From the NCBI GenBank assembly GCA_023212695.1, contig JALCCG010000032.1:54968-118967 (forward strand): a stretch of 64,000 nucleotides of DNA, given 5' to 3'. This document shows, in pieces, positions 19,326 through 29,400 of this stretch (the stretch's first letter is position 1; each line of letters opens with the position of its first letter). Source of the DNA: Sporisorium sorghi (taxonomy: Eukaryota; Basidiomycota; Ustilaginomycetes; Ustilaginales; Ustilaginaceae). Below the pieces are notes generated by a model. It was not told the origin of the DNA, did no database searches, and saw nothing but the letters and a program-made list of their open reading frames with translations. Position numbers and translations under genes: made by a program.

Positions 19326-21875
19326 TTAGACAGCAACGGGGTTCGACTGAACAACCGCAGCGAAATCGAGCATCGGAGTAGCCGTACCGTTTGCCTTAGC
19401 GGCGGCGGGAGCGGCGCTCGACTTGGTCTCAGCCTCGCTTGCCGACGTCTTCGTCTCCTTAGCCTCAGCACCAGCGGCCGTAGCCTTGTCGTCAGCCGCA
19501 GCGGCCTCAGTCTCCTTGACAGGCTCAGGCTGCTTCTTGACAGGCGCAGGTGCCGACAGGATGGCCGAAAAGTTGGCCTTGGCGACACCGTTGACGTTGG
19601 AAGCGGGCGTAGCAGTCGATGACGATGACGAAGAAGGCGCCGAGGGACCGTGACCGTTGGGCAGGGCGGGGAAGTCAGCTGCACTCGGCAGGCGCTGCTG
19701 AGCCACAGGCTTCTTCTGGCCAGCGCCGTTCTGACCGGCGGGGCCGTTGGTGCGGCCGCCGTTGCTGTTGTTCTGCTGGTTGGAGCGTGCGCGAGCTCCG
19801 TTCTGCTGGTTCTGGTGGCCCTTGCCGCCCTGGACACCGTTTGGCTGCAGCTTGTCAGCATTCTGTCGGTTCGCGGATACTGCATTGTTCGCGTTGCCGT
19901 TGACCAAAGGCTTGGAAGGGATCGAAGCGGGGACGCGGTCGCCGTTGGTAGCAGGCTTGGCTTCCTCCGACTTGGCGCCAGAAGCGGCAGCACGCTTGCC
20001 CTGAGCGGAGTTCTCGACCTTAGGCTGCTCGGTCTTGGCCGATGCGCCAGCGTTCGAGTTGGGGGCTGCTCTTGGCGTCGAAGACGAGGCAGCAGTAGAA
20101 GCACCAGCGTTGGCAGGCTTGGTGCCATTGCTCTGCTCCTTCTTGGCAACAGTGGCCGTGCCAGCCGATGCTGGAAGGTTGACGTTGGCAGCAGGCTTCT
20201 GCTCAGCAGCATCCTCTCGCGTTGTCGCCTTCTCCGTCGACGACGATTTCGAAGCCTCTTCAGTGTCGTTGGGGAGAATCGTAGTCTGAGCCGAGGCAGG
20301 CGACGTCGACACGGTCACGTTGGTGGGTGCAGGAGGCAGACTGCGACCGTCGCTCTTGGCAGTTGCACTCGCGCCTTGCGACGACTGTGCGCCGTTACCA
20401 TTCGAGCCAGCGGACGTGCCTCGGGCGCTCTTGGCAGCCAGGGCGCGGTTGATGGCGCGCGAAGCCTCGATCGAGTGGCTGGAGCGGCCGGCGTTGGGTC
20501 CACGCATATCGGTGCCGTCGGGCAGGATGTGTGGGAAGCGGCAGTCCTCGCCGTGCTTGCAGGCAGAGCGAGCAAAGAAGTGGCATGCAGGGCGCTCAGT
20601 GGAGCGCTTGGTGAAATCGGCTCGCGAGCCAAAGCTGCCTCCCATGGATGCGCCGCCTCGAAGAGCCATCTTGGCGCCACGAGAGAAGGTCTGCGAGTTG
20701 TTCAGGATGCTGCCATCGGCTCCGACAGAGACGCCGTTCTGCGCACCCGGACCAGGCTGGAAGGGAGTGGCGTGATGAGCCATAAACGCGCTGAAGGAGG
20801 TGGTGTTGTTCGAGCTTGGTGCTGCTGCCGCCGTTGACGACGACGAGGACTTCGCTGGCTCCTCTTCAGTAGCCGCTGCCTCCGCAGCCGGAGCGACCTT
20901 GTCTGCGTCAGCGGAGGAGGAAGCTTCGACAGCGGCCTGCTGTGGGGTGTCTTGGGTGGACGACTCGAGCTCGCCCTCGGGGACCTGATTCGACTCGAAA
21001 GCTTGGCGGGAATGAGCGCCAAAGTGGTTGCCATAGGCATCGCCCTGCTCGGCAGAGTGGGGTGCCGGTGCCATGTGCGGAGGCGGCGGCATGTGGACGG
21101 GCATGGGAACGCCGGCGTGCGTGTACTGGATGGGCATGGGAGGAGCCATCGAGTAAAAGTGCTGCGGTGGACCGTAGGCAGGGTAGCCGTAAGCGGGAGA
21201 CTGGTAGAACAAGGGTGCTTGGCCGGGCGAGACGGGGCCCGCGTTGGATGCCGATGCTGGCATGGCGACGGGGTGGGCAAACATGCACTTGTCGCCATAT
21301 CGGCAGTTGGGGAAGAAGCGGCAAGGGATCATCTTGGCGACTTCGGGTGGGGGCAGACTGCCGGACGAGCTGTCCTTGTGAGCGTGGGCGCGGTGGTCCG
21401 GGTTGTGCGAGGGGTCGAAGAAGGTGTGCTGCGGCTGGAAGGGGTACATGGGTTGCGACAGGGGGTGATGGAGGGCGTGCTGCTGGTGCATGGATACGTC
21501 CATGCCGGCGTGGCCCTGATAGGCGGGAGGCTGAACGTAGCTGACGGTGCCGTCGGGGAGCTGCTTGCCTCCGTGCGAGTCGACGACGGGAGCGCTCTGG
21601 AAGCTGGCGGGCTGAGTGTGCTGCAGAGCGTTGTTGATGACGGAAGCGAGCTCCGTGTTCTGCTTGAGGGCGGCGTCCTGTGCTACCTCGACGGCGTTGG
21701 CGCCCTTGGCGAGGAGCTGGGAGACGACATCGATGTGGTTGCCTCGGACTGCGTGGTGGAGGGCGGTGAGACCGGTCTCGTCGCGAGCATCAATGTCGAG
21801 CGAGGGCTCTTCGAGAAGGGAGGTGACGAGCTCGACGTTGCCGTCCTGAGACGCCTGGAAGAGGGTTGCGGTCAT
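19326..21875 (-). CDS. Ankyrin-repeat and CCCH zinc-finger protein
   Basis: An 849-residue protein from an ATG at 21873-21875. Residues 1-70 form about two ankyrin repeats (DETGLTALHHAVRGNHIDVV). Residues 185-201 are a zinc finger with C-x5-C-x5-C-x3-H spacing (CRFFPNCRYGDKCMFAH). A second finger near residue 433 has C-x7-C-x5-C-x3-H spacing (CHFFARSACKHGEDCRFPH). The remainder is low complexity: Pro/His/Met-rich between the fingers and Ala/Ser/Lys/Asn-rich after them. Ankyrin plus tandem CCCH suggests a cytoplasmic RNA-binding regulator. The RNA target is unknown and I assign no symbol. Codon use is strongly C/G-ending like its neighbours. No intron is needed. It is divergently arranged with the PPR-like gene. 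Confidence 0.85.
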   Translation of the reverse strand: MTATLFQASQDGNVELVTSLLEEPSLDIDARDETGLTALHHAVRGNHIDVVSQLLAKGANAVEVAQDAALKQNTELASVINNALQHTQPASFQSAPVVDSHGGKQLPDGTVSYVQPPAYQGHAGMDVSMHQQHALHHPLSQPMYPFQPQHTFFDPSHNPDHRAHAHKDSSSGSLPPPEVAKMIPCRFFPNCRYGDKCMFAHPVAMPASASNAGPVSPGQAPLFYQSPAYGYPAYGPPQHFYSMAPPMPIQYTHAGVPMPVHMPPPPHMAPAPHSAEQGDAYGNHFGAHSRQAFESNQVPEGELESSTQDTPQQAAVEASSSADADKVAPAAEAAATEEEPAKSSSSSTAAAAPSSNNTTSFSAFMAHHATPFQPGPGAQNGVSVGADGSILNNSQTFSRGAKMALRGGASMGGSFGSRADFTKRSTERPACHFFARSACKHGEDCRFPHILPDGTDMRGPNAGRSSHSIEASRAINRALAAKSARGTSAGSNGNGAQSSQGASATAKSDGRSLPPAPTNVTVSTSPASAQTTILPNDTEEASKSSSTEKATTREDAAEQKPAANVNLPASAGTATVAKKEQSNGTKPANAGASTAASSSTPRAAPNSNAGASAKTEQPKVENSAQGKRAAASGAKSEEAKPATNGDRVPASIPSKPLVNGNANNAVSANRQNADKLQPNGVQGGKGHQNQQNGARARSNQQNNSNGGRTNGPAGQNGAGQKKPVAQQRLPSAADFPALPNGHGPSAPSSSSSSTATPASNVNGVAKANFSAILSAPAPVKKQPEPVKETEAAAADDKATAAGAEAKETKTSASEAETKSSAAPAAAKANGTATPMLDFAAVVQSNPVAV

Positions 21876-23291
21876 GATGGGCTTGAGATGTTGCTATGGC
21901 AGAGATGCAGATGGAAGGGCACACCAAAGCCTCGCTCCCACTGCTCTTGCTGGTAAAAAGTCGACAGACAGAGAAAGACAGGTGCGATCTCTGGCGTGTA
22001 TCGAGGAAGGGCGATCCGGTGCTGAACGTCGAAGCCTGATTGTCAGCAGCGATGCAGAGCAAATTAGATTGATCGGAAGACGAGAGGTTCGAGGCGGCTC
22101 GAAACGAAGGTATGGATGATGAGGAGCTGATCGGAGGAAGAGGGTGGACTCGCAGCCGCAGAGTGATGAAGCAGCTTGCAAGAGGAGGATCGGTATGATA
22201 GATTTGATGATGTGCAGGTCGGTCGGTCGGTCGGTCGGTGGTGATGAGGTCGTTGACACAAGTGAATGATTGACGGTGACGGTGACATGAGTCTTGCGAC
22301 AGCAGCCTCTCTCTTCTCAAGCGGCAGAAGATCTTCTTCTCGCTTTTCTGTGAGGGAAAATTTTGAAAAAAAGCCTTGACTCGCTTGCTCAGCGCAGTGT
22401 GCGGGTCGCTTCCAATTTTCAACTTTTCTCTCTTCCGCAACTTCCTCTCACCTTTTTTTTTTTTTTTTCTTCCAATTCTTCCTCAGCCTGTGATTTCTTC
22501 TTCTCGCCAAGCCACTCGCACAGTTGGGAGAGAGAAGAGAGAAAAAATGGCACAGCAGACAGGAAGAAAAGGCTACTGTAAATCTTAATTTTCAAGCCCC
22601 AAGCACAGTCAGGGAGAAACTTTTTTTTTTTTGCGCTCCCTCATGCTCCCCTTTGAGGATGCCCTGCTCGGGCGAGAGCTGCCGAAGTCGTCCGTCCGTC
22701 CGTCCGTCCCTTGCCAAGTTACCGGCAGTCGACAAGCTGTGGGCAAATCAGCTGCCCAGAGACAAGGAACGGGAAGCGATACAGCACATCAAATTTGCGT
22801 TAGGCTCGTGGCAAGTTACACCCACGTCGATTCTCCTGGCTTGCATCTGACTGTGCCCATGAGAGGCTTCGACACCATGTTCGAACGTCGATTGGTCTCC
22901 GTGAGAGATGAGGGAGAAGTCCTCCTCGCTCGTCCAAGCGAAAGGAGGAGAAAACCGGTCCAAAAAAGCGGGCTACGAAAATCAGAAGAAAAAGAAAAAA
23001 GTCACACAGGAAACAAGGACCCTTTCATTTCTTCCAGACTGAGTTTGACTTGCCGCGGTCAACCTCTCGCACGGCTGTTTTTCAACCTTGGTGAATTCTT
23101 CCAATTCTTCCTGTTGCGCCAAAGTTGCAATTCGCTTCAACAGCCATCGAACAGCGTCTCTCGCGGCTCTACCACCTCCCACTCGATCCCGATATCATCA
23201 CACACTTCAGCAGCAATCAGCTCGGCACGCAGCGCATGCTGGCTTTGCATCCATAGACCAGCCGATAGACTCTCAAGCGTGTTGGTCCGAC
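21876..23291. other. Divergent intergenic region (ankyrin-CCCH / PPR-like)
   Basis: A 1.4 kb shared upstream region. It has short tandem GTCG (about 22218-22238) and TCCG (about 22690-22709) repeats and poly-T runs near 22452 and 22620. I see no supported gene. Confidence 0.4.
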
Positions 23292-25916
23292 ATGGTGTTG
23301 CGTTGCTATAGTCGGAGGCACCTCGTGCCTGCCGCTCGAGTGCTGGAACGACGCATCTCAACGGCAGTCCCAGTCGCAGCAGCCCATACACCGCTACCGG
23401 GATCGCAAGCCCACACATCCGAACCGAAGGACGCTCGTCGGCAGCGGCATGCTGCCAAAGACAACAACCAGCAACGTCACGAGAGCTGGTCCTTCTTCTT
23501 CCCGGACAACCTTCCCTGGGCGCAGAGGCCACCAACCTCTCCACGAGCAAGGCATCCTCTGGTAAAGAAGCTCATCTCCGAGATCTACAGCACCTCGCGT
23601 GATCCTGCCGCCAACCGTGTGTGGAAGGCCTACATGGATCTCAAAGAGTCGTACGATGCCAGTTTGGCGAGCTCCTCTTCTTCCTCAGCTTCCACCTCGC
23701 TTCTCACGCAGCTCGAGCCATGCCACCTTCAACACCTTCTGCGTGCCATCGACCCTTCCGTGGCAAAGACGAGGAAGCTTTCTCGCGCCGAGAGCAAGCG
23801 CCGACAAAGCATGCAGCAGCAGCAATCTCTTCTTGCTTCAGGCGACTCCCCTTCCAGCATCCTCTTTATCGAACCGCACAGCTCTCGACACTCGGGCAAG
23901 GTTTTTGATGCTCAGCATCCCGTCCGCGAGTACATGCGTCGCGTACAGATCATCTTCCGCGATATGAGGCTCCACTCTTCCATCGCGTCCACCTCAAGCT
24001 CGGCTGTCGAGACCCTGCCCAGCCTCGCCGATTACAACCACGTCCTCTCACGTCTGGCTTCGGGAGGTCACATTGGACCAATGTCGTCGATCTGGAACGA
24101 AATCACGGGCACCTCGCCCAGTGCAGACGCCAAGGGCCTCAATCCCAACCGACACACGTACAAGGAGCTCATGGTCGGACTGAGCCGACATGCCACCGAG
24201 CAGATCGAGAGAGTTCAAAAGGGCGAAGCCTCCAAGCTGTTCAACTATTCGGGCAAGAAGAAGCAGCTCGAAAAGTCGGCCAGATCGGCTGCGGCGGGAA
24301 TGGCCAAGTACGGTCAAGTTCTGGCCCCTTCTGCTAGAGCTGCAGCCATCCTCGCGGCTCTGCGCACCATGGCCTTGCTCAAGGATATGAAGGATCACGC
24401 TGCGACGCCGAACCAGGTCACGCTCGACTTTGCCGCCAGGACGCTGCGCATGGCGGGACACATCGACGGCCTTCACTTGCTCATGCAGCAGGCATACGGC
24501 ATCGACCTCAACACCCCCGACTCTGCTGATGCAGCGCAGAAGCGACAGGACGGCATCGCACCCACGGTGCACACGCTCAACACCATCCTCATGGCGCTCG
24601 GCGAACAAGCCACTGTCCCAGAGATGGTCGCTGCTTTCGAGACGATCGCCAAGCCACTGCCGCTCAACACGGCCAACGCGAATACGGCAACCTCCGCAGA
24701 AGGCGTGTTCTCGACCAACTGGAAAGACATCTTCAACAGCATGCGCAACCGCGACGCCGAGGTCTCGCAACAAGGTAACAACGCCGACAAGCCAAGCGTT
24801 CCCGAGGTGTTCGCCTACTCTAGCCCGCAAAGGATTTCGCCCAACACCAAGACATTCGAGGTGATGCTGCGTCACTGCTGCACCGAGGTGGACCCTCTCC
24901 GATCGCCTGTTGCGCTCAAGACTGAGAGCAGCAGCAGCAACGTCGCCACTCTCGCCAAAGAGTCTACCGAGTCGGCGCTCGCCGACATGCAAGACGGCGG
25001 ATCGCGCGCTGCCGAGATGCAACGCAGGACGAAGGGTGCTTACACCTTGTTTGCCAAGGCCCTCCTGTCCGAGGCGGTGGATAGGTCCGACGAGCTCTTG
25101 CGTGTGATGACGCGCAACCTTGGTATCGAGTTCCAACGAACCGAGCAGCCAGCAACGACCTCGACGGCCTCTCAGGAGAGCACTGCCCTCGGAGAGCTTG
25201 CCGACGCAGTTGCCTCGGTCCAACTTCGTCCTGAGCATCTGCGCGTCTCTGTCACGCCAGGACGTGCGCTGGATGCGGACTTTGTGCCGATCCTGGAGCC
25301 GCCGTCGTTCTCCATCACAGCTACAATGGTGGAGCCGTTTATCTCGCTGGCGTCTTCGCGCAAGAGCACGGGCGAGCTGCGCTGGGTCCGCTCCATCCTG
25401 TCGAAAGCGCTGGAGAACAAGTCTGCGGAAGCTCGCATGATCGACACTGCGTGGCAGGTGTACAGCGCGCGCTACTCGAGGACGCGTCAGCTTGCCTCTG
25501 CTCAGGAGGCAGGCAGCGAGCCGGCTTCTGCCGATCTGCACGACCTCGCTCCGCTGAAGCTCGACGAAAAGAAGCCCAACGAGATCTTTGCCTTGCTCCA
25601 CCGACTCCGCCAGCAGCACCGACTGGCGTCGAAGCAGGCACAGGCTCTGGAGCAGCTGCTGTACGACAGGTTGGACGAGCGTAGGCAGGAGCTGGCGACG
25701 CGCAGGCTCAGTCGACAGATGCAGCGAGCATTGAGTCATCGCGAAGAACGAATGAGAGCTGAGAAGCAGAGGATCGAGGAGGAGGAGCGCGAGGCGGCGC
25801 GCAAGGCTCAGGCGGCTGAGGCGAGGAGGCTGCGTGCACTGCAAAAGGAGCAGCAGGAGGCTCAAGAGGCTTCTGGCGACTCGCACATCCAAGTTGCCTC
25901 GACAGTGTCAGCTTAG
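23292..25916 (+). CDS. Putative mitochondrial helical-repeat (PPR-like) protein
   Basis: The first ATG of the open frame is at 23292 and gives 874 residues. The N-terminus (MVLRCYSRRHLVPAARVLER) is Arg-rich, lacks acidic residues and looks like a mitochondrial targeting peptide. Several segments have the pentatricopeptide pattern of paired helices: DYNHVLSRLASGGHIGPMSS followed by RHTYKELMVGL (about 245-300), NQVTLDFAARTLRMAGHIDG (about 375-395) and VHTLNTILMALGEQATVPEM (about 425-450). The final 120 residues form a charged coiled coil rich in Glu, Arg and Ala. I infer a role in mitochondrial RNA metabolism or translation. The specific orthologue is not recognised. Confidence 0.7.
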   Translation: MVLRCYSRRHLVPAARVLERRISTAVPVAAAHTPLPGSQAHTSEPKDARRQRHAAKDNNQQRHESWSFFFPDNLPWAQRPPTSPRARHPLVKKLISEIYSTSRDPAANRVWKAYMDLKESYDASLASSSSSSASTSLLTQLEPCHLQHLLRAIDPSVAKTRKLSRAESKRRQSMQQQQSLLASGDSPSSILFIEPHSSRHSGKVFDAQHPVREYMRRVQIIFRDMRLHSSIASTSSSAVETLPSLADYNHVLSRLASGGHIGPMSSIWNEITGTSPSADAKGLNPNRHTYKELMVGLSRHATEQIERVQKGEASKLFNYSGKKKQLEKSARSAAAGMAKYGQVLAPSARAAAILAALRTMALLKDMKDHAATPNQVTLDFAARTLRMAGHIDGLHLLMQQAYGIDLNTPDSADAAQKRQDGIAPTVHTLNTILMALGEQATVPEMVAAFETIAKPLPLNTANANTATSAEGVFSTNWKDIFNSMRNRDAEVSQQGNNADKPSVPEVFAYSSPQRISPNTKTFEVMLRHCCTEVDPLRSPVALKTESSSSNVATLAKESTESALADMQDGGSRAAEMQRRTKGAYTLFAKALLSEAVDRSDELLRVMTRNLGIEFQRTEQPATTSTASQESTALGELADAVASVQLRPEHLRVSVTPGRALDADFVPILEPPSFSITATMVEPFISLASSRKSTGELRWVRSILSKALENKSAEARMIDTAWQVYSARYSRTRQLASAQEAGSEPASADLHDLAPLKLDEKKPNEIFALLHRLRQQHRLASKQAQALEQLLYDRLDERRQELATRRLSRQMQRALSHREERMRAEKQRIEEEEREAARKAQAAEARRLRALQKEQQEAQEASGDSHIQVASTVSA

Positions 25917-26474
25917 AGGCACGGATCACCAGCAATGCAAGGCTTCTTTACCGTGTCTCGTGCCATGTTCCCGTTTCTGGAGTGAGATTGTCTCGATAGC
26001 CAGCAGGTTCCGTAGTGAAGTCCTGAGATGAGAGAGAGGCCCTGATGGAGTGCTGACGACTTGGCTCTTAGACCTCTGCCATAGAGGTCAGAGTGGGCCA
26101 AGGAGCATTGAGACAAAAGGGTCTGCAAAGCGCGTCTCGAGCCGAAGGAGCAGCGGATACGTGGAACCCGGAAGCCAGCGCGAAGCCATGTCGGAAATTC
26201 CGCCAAGAGGCAAGGCGGGAAGACGCACCGACCACGTCTTGAGCTTGGCTTCTTCGCAGAGAAGGGGTTTTGACAGCATTCCTCTCTTCCATCACCATTC
26301 GACTCGACATCACATCCTCGGAACTTCCTACATCCTGCTCGCTCGATTACTACGCGACTCTGCTGCTGCTCTGGCTGTTTCATGGCCCGGGTCATTTGAA
26401 CATCGGATCGACCCGACCACCTCAAAGTAAGCAAGAATCGCGTGAGGGCAGCTAGCTATTGCTGATCAATCACA
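25917..26474. other. Intergenic between two tandem plus-strand genes
   Basis: This 558-bp stretch holds the 3' flank of the PPR-like gene and the promoter/5' UTR of the giant coiled-coil gene. I see no gene and no clear repeat. Confidence 0.4.
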
Positions 26475-29400
26475 ATGGCGGATGCAGAGGCAGCAGAGCG
26501 CGCCGAAAAGGCAGCGCGAGCTCGAGCTAAGCTGAAGAAGCATCAAGCGCAGAAGAAGGCAGCAGCGGCTGAAGCCGAAGCAGGTGCGAATGCCAGCAGC
26601 AGCGCCGACAAGGAAGCCGATGCATCTGCTGTGACAGAGCCAGAAGGCCTCTCAACGCCCGAAGAGGCTGCGTCAGCCACCGAGAACGGCACGATAGAGC
26701 AGGAAGCTGCCAAACTCGAGAAGGTCGATAGGAACGGCGATGCCTCCAACGACAATGCAGAGCTGCAAGAAGCTCAACGCAAGGTTGCATCCCTAACATC
26801 GCAACTCGAGAGCACACAAACGGACCTCAAAAAGGCGACCGAGCAAGCCTCATCGCTCGAGACTCAGCTCAAGCAGCTCAAGCAAGAAGCACAGTCCACC
26901 GCAGACGCTTCTCAACGGCCGACAAAAGAAGCAACCGACAAGCTCGAGAACGACCTCCATCAGCAAGAGGCAAAGGCAGCCGAGCTCGAAAAGGAGCTTC
27001 AGAAGCAGCGTGACCTTTTGCAGGCGGCAGAGAAAGAAGTGCTCGCGTCGAAAGCAAAAGTAACTGATCTCGAAGACTTGCAAAAGAAGGACGCCGACGA
27101 AACAAGGTCGCTCAAGGATCGATTCACTCGTCTCGAAGCCGACCACAAGAAGGCTGAAGACCGTTCGTCACAACTCGAAACGCAACTGTCAGAGCTGCGG
27201 AATGCAAGCGAAAAGGCGTTCACGGAAGCAAAAGAGACAGCTGCCAAACTTAAAGAAGCCGAAGGCAGAGTCAAAGATGCTGAAACCAAGATCGCGTCAG
27301 GTTCAAAAAGCGCCAAACAGCTCGAGGAGGACAAGGCCAAGTTGCAGCGTGACGCGCAAGAGCTAAACAAGCGAGCCGAAGATCTCCGCAAGCAACTCAG
27401 CGATCGCCAGACAACCATCGCGGATCTCGAAAAGAAGCTCTCCGACCCGAGCAAGGCCAACCAGATCGACTCGCTCGACAAGCAGGTGGCCGAGGCCACC
27501 AAAAAGATCTCAAGCCTGGAAGCCGACTTGACCAAGAAGGATCAGAGTCTCAAGAGCTCTTCCGCCGATAGCGAGAAGCTGGCAAAGCAGGTCACGCAGC
27601 TCGAGCAGGAGGCAAAAGCGACAAAGACAAACCTCGCTGCACTCGAAAGCAAGCTTTCCGAAGCAACCGATCGAGAAGCAAAGACCAAGTCCACTTTGCA
27701 GGAGACCGTGGCCAAAAACACCGAGCTTGCATCGCAAAAGGCAGAACTCGAGGACAAGCACACCCAGGCTCAAGCCGACATTCAGTCTTGGACAAAGAAG
27801 GCCGAAGCGCACACCGAATCGCTTGCGAAAAGCGAAAAGCTGGCCGCGAGTGTCAAGGACCGCGCTGATAGTGCTGAGAAGCAGCTGTCAGCGGTCCAGA
27901 AGGAAAAGGAGGAGCTCACGAGCTCTCTCTCCGATGCCAAGAAGCAGGTCGAGTCGCTCATCAAGCAAAACGCCAACCTCGAGAAAGCCAAGGCAGATAC
28001 GCTAAACACTTCGCAAAAGTCGGACAAGGAAAGGGCCACCGAGATCGCTGAGCTCCGTAGCAAAGTGCAACAGCTTGAGGATCAGGCCCAAAAAGACAGC
28101 AGGGCGGCATCACAGCTGCTCGAGGACGCCAAGTCGCAGGGCAGCAAGTCCGCTCAAGAGGTGCAGAACCTCACTGCCTCGCTCAAGGAATCTCAGGACA
28201 AGGTCAAGACGCTCGAGACCCAGCTGGGAGAGCGCGAAAGCGACGTCTCTGCTGCAAAAGAGAAGCAAAAGTCGACCGAGCAAGAGCTCGCCAATGCCAC
28301 GTCACAAGCAGAGAAAGTGGCGAAAGAGCTCGAAGCTACCAAGGCCCAAATGACGACCGCTGAAAAGGAGCGCACCGAGTCTCTCGACCAGATCCAGAAG
28401 CTCAATGACCAGATCGCCAAAGCTCAGAGTGATCACAAGACGCTCGACGCCTCGGCTGCCAAGGTCAAGGAGGAGCTCGAAGCGTCAAAGAAGCAAGTTG
28501 TGTCCCTTCAGACGAAGAAGAAAGAGTTACTTGCCAAGCACAAGGAGCTCGAAAGTGCCAACGCCCTGGTGCTCGAGGACTTGGCTGCTCTGCGTTCCGA
28601 GGTCGACACTCACAAGACTGGCAACGCTGCGACATCGAAGGAGCTCGCTGCGGTCAGCTCCAAGCACGACCAGGCACAGAAGGACTTGCAGCAGGCCCTG
28701 CAGAAGCTCAAGGATGCCGACGCCACGACGGTCGAGCATGAAAAGCAGATCGCCGACCTGACATCGCAGCTCGCCTCCGCCAAGAGCGAGGCCGAAAAGG
28801 TGCAGGAAGGAAACAAGACCCTGCAAACCAAGCTCGACGCAGAGGTCAAGGCCCACAAACAGTCTGAGGAGGCGGCCAAACAGACCCAGTCCAAGTTAGA
28901 GGCGGCCACGAAGCGAGGCGATGATCTGGACAAACGAATTCAGTCACTGAGCTCGGAGCTCGACAAGGCCACCGCGAATCACAAGCAAGCGCAGTCGACC
29001 GCGGCTGAGCGATTGAAGGATCTCGATGCCGCCAAAGCCGAAATCTCTAAGGTCAGCACGGAGCTCAAGGAGACCAAGACATCACTCGACAAGGCCGAGG
29101 AGGCCGGCAAGAAGCTCGAGTCCGACAAGCTGACGCTGGACAAGGCCATCACGGATCTGCGCAAAGAGAAGCAGGCATCCGAGGACAAGGTGCAAGCGTT
29201 GACCGCCAACCTTGAAAAGGCCAGGGGCGAGCATCGCGACGCCGTCACACTGTCTGAGCAGCATCGATCCTCTGCCGAGAAGAGTCAAGAGGAGCTCTTG
29301 CAGAGCAAGCAGACGGTGCAAGCTCATGAGGCGACCATCGCCGACTTGCAGAGTAAGCACAGCAGTCTCGAAAAGTCATCCGGCCAGCTGGCGGAGGACA

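Noticed and set aside
24048..25892. 614-codon minus-strand frame opposite the PPR-like gene
   Set aside because: Same codon-bias artefact; Leu/Arg-rich translation without domains.
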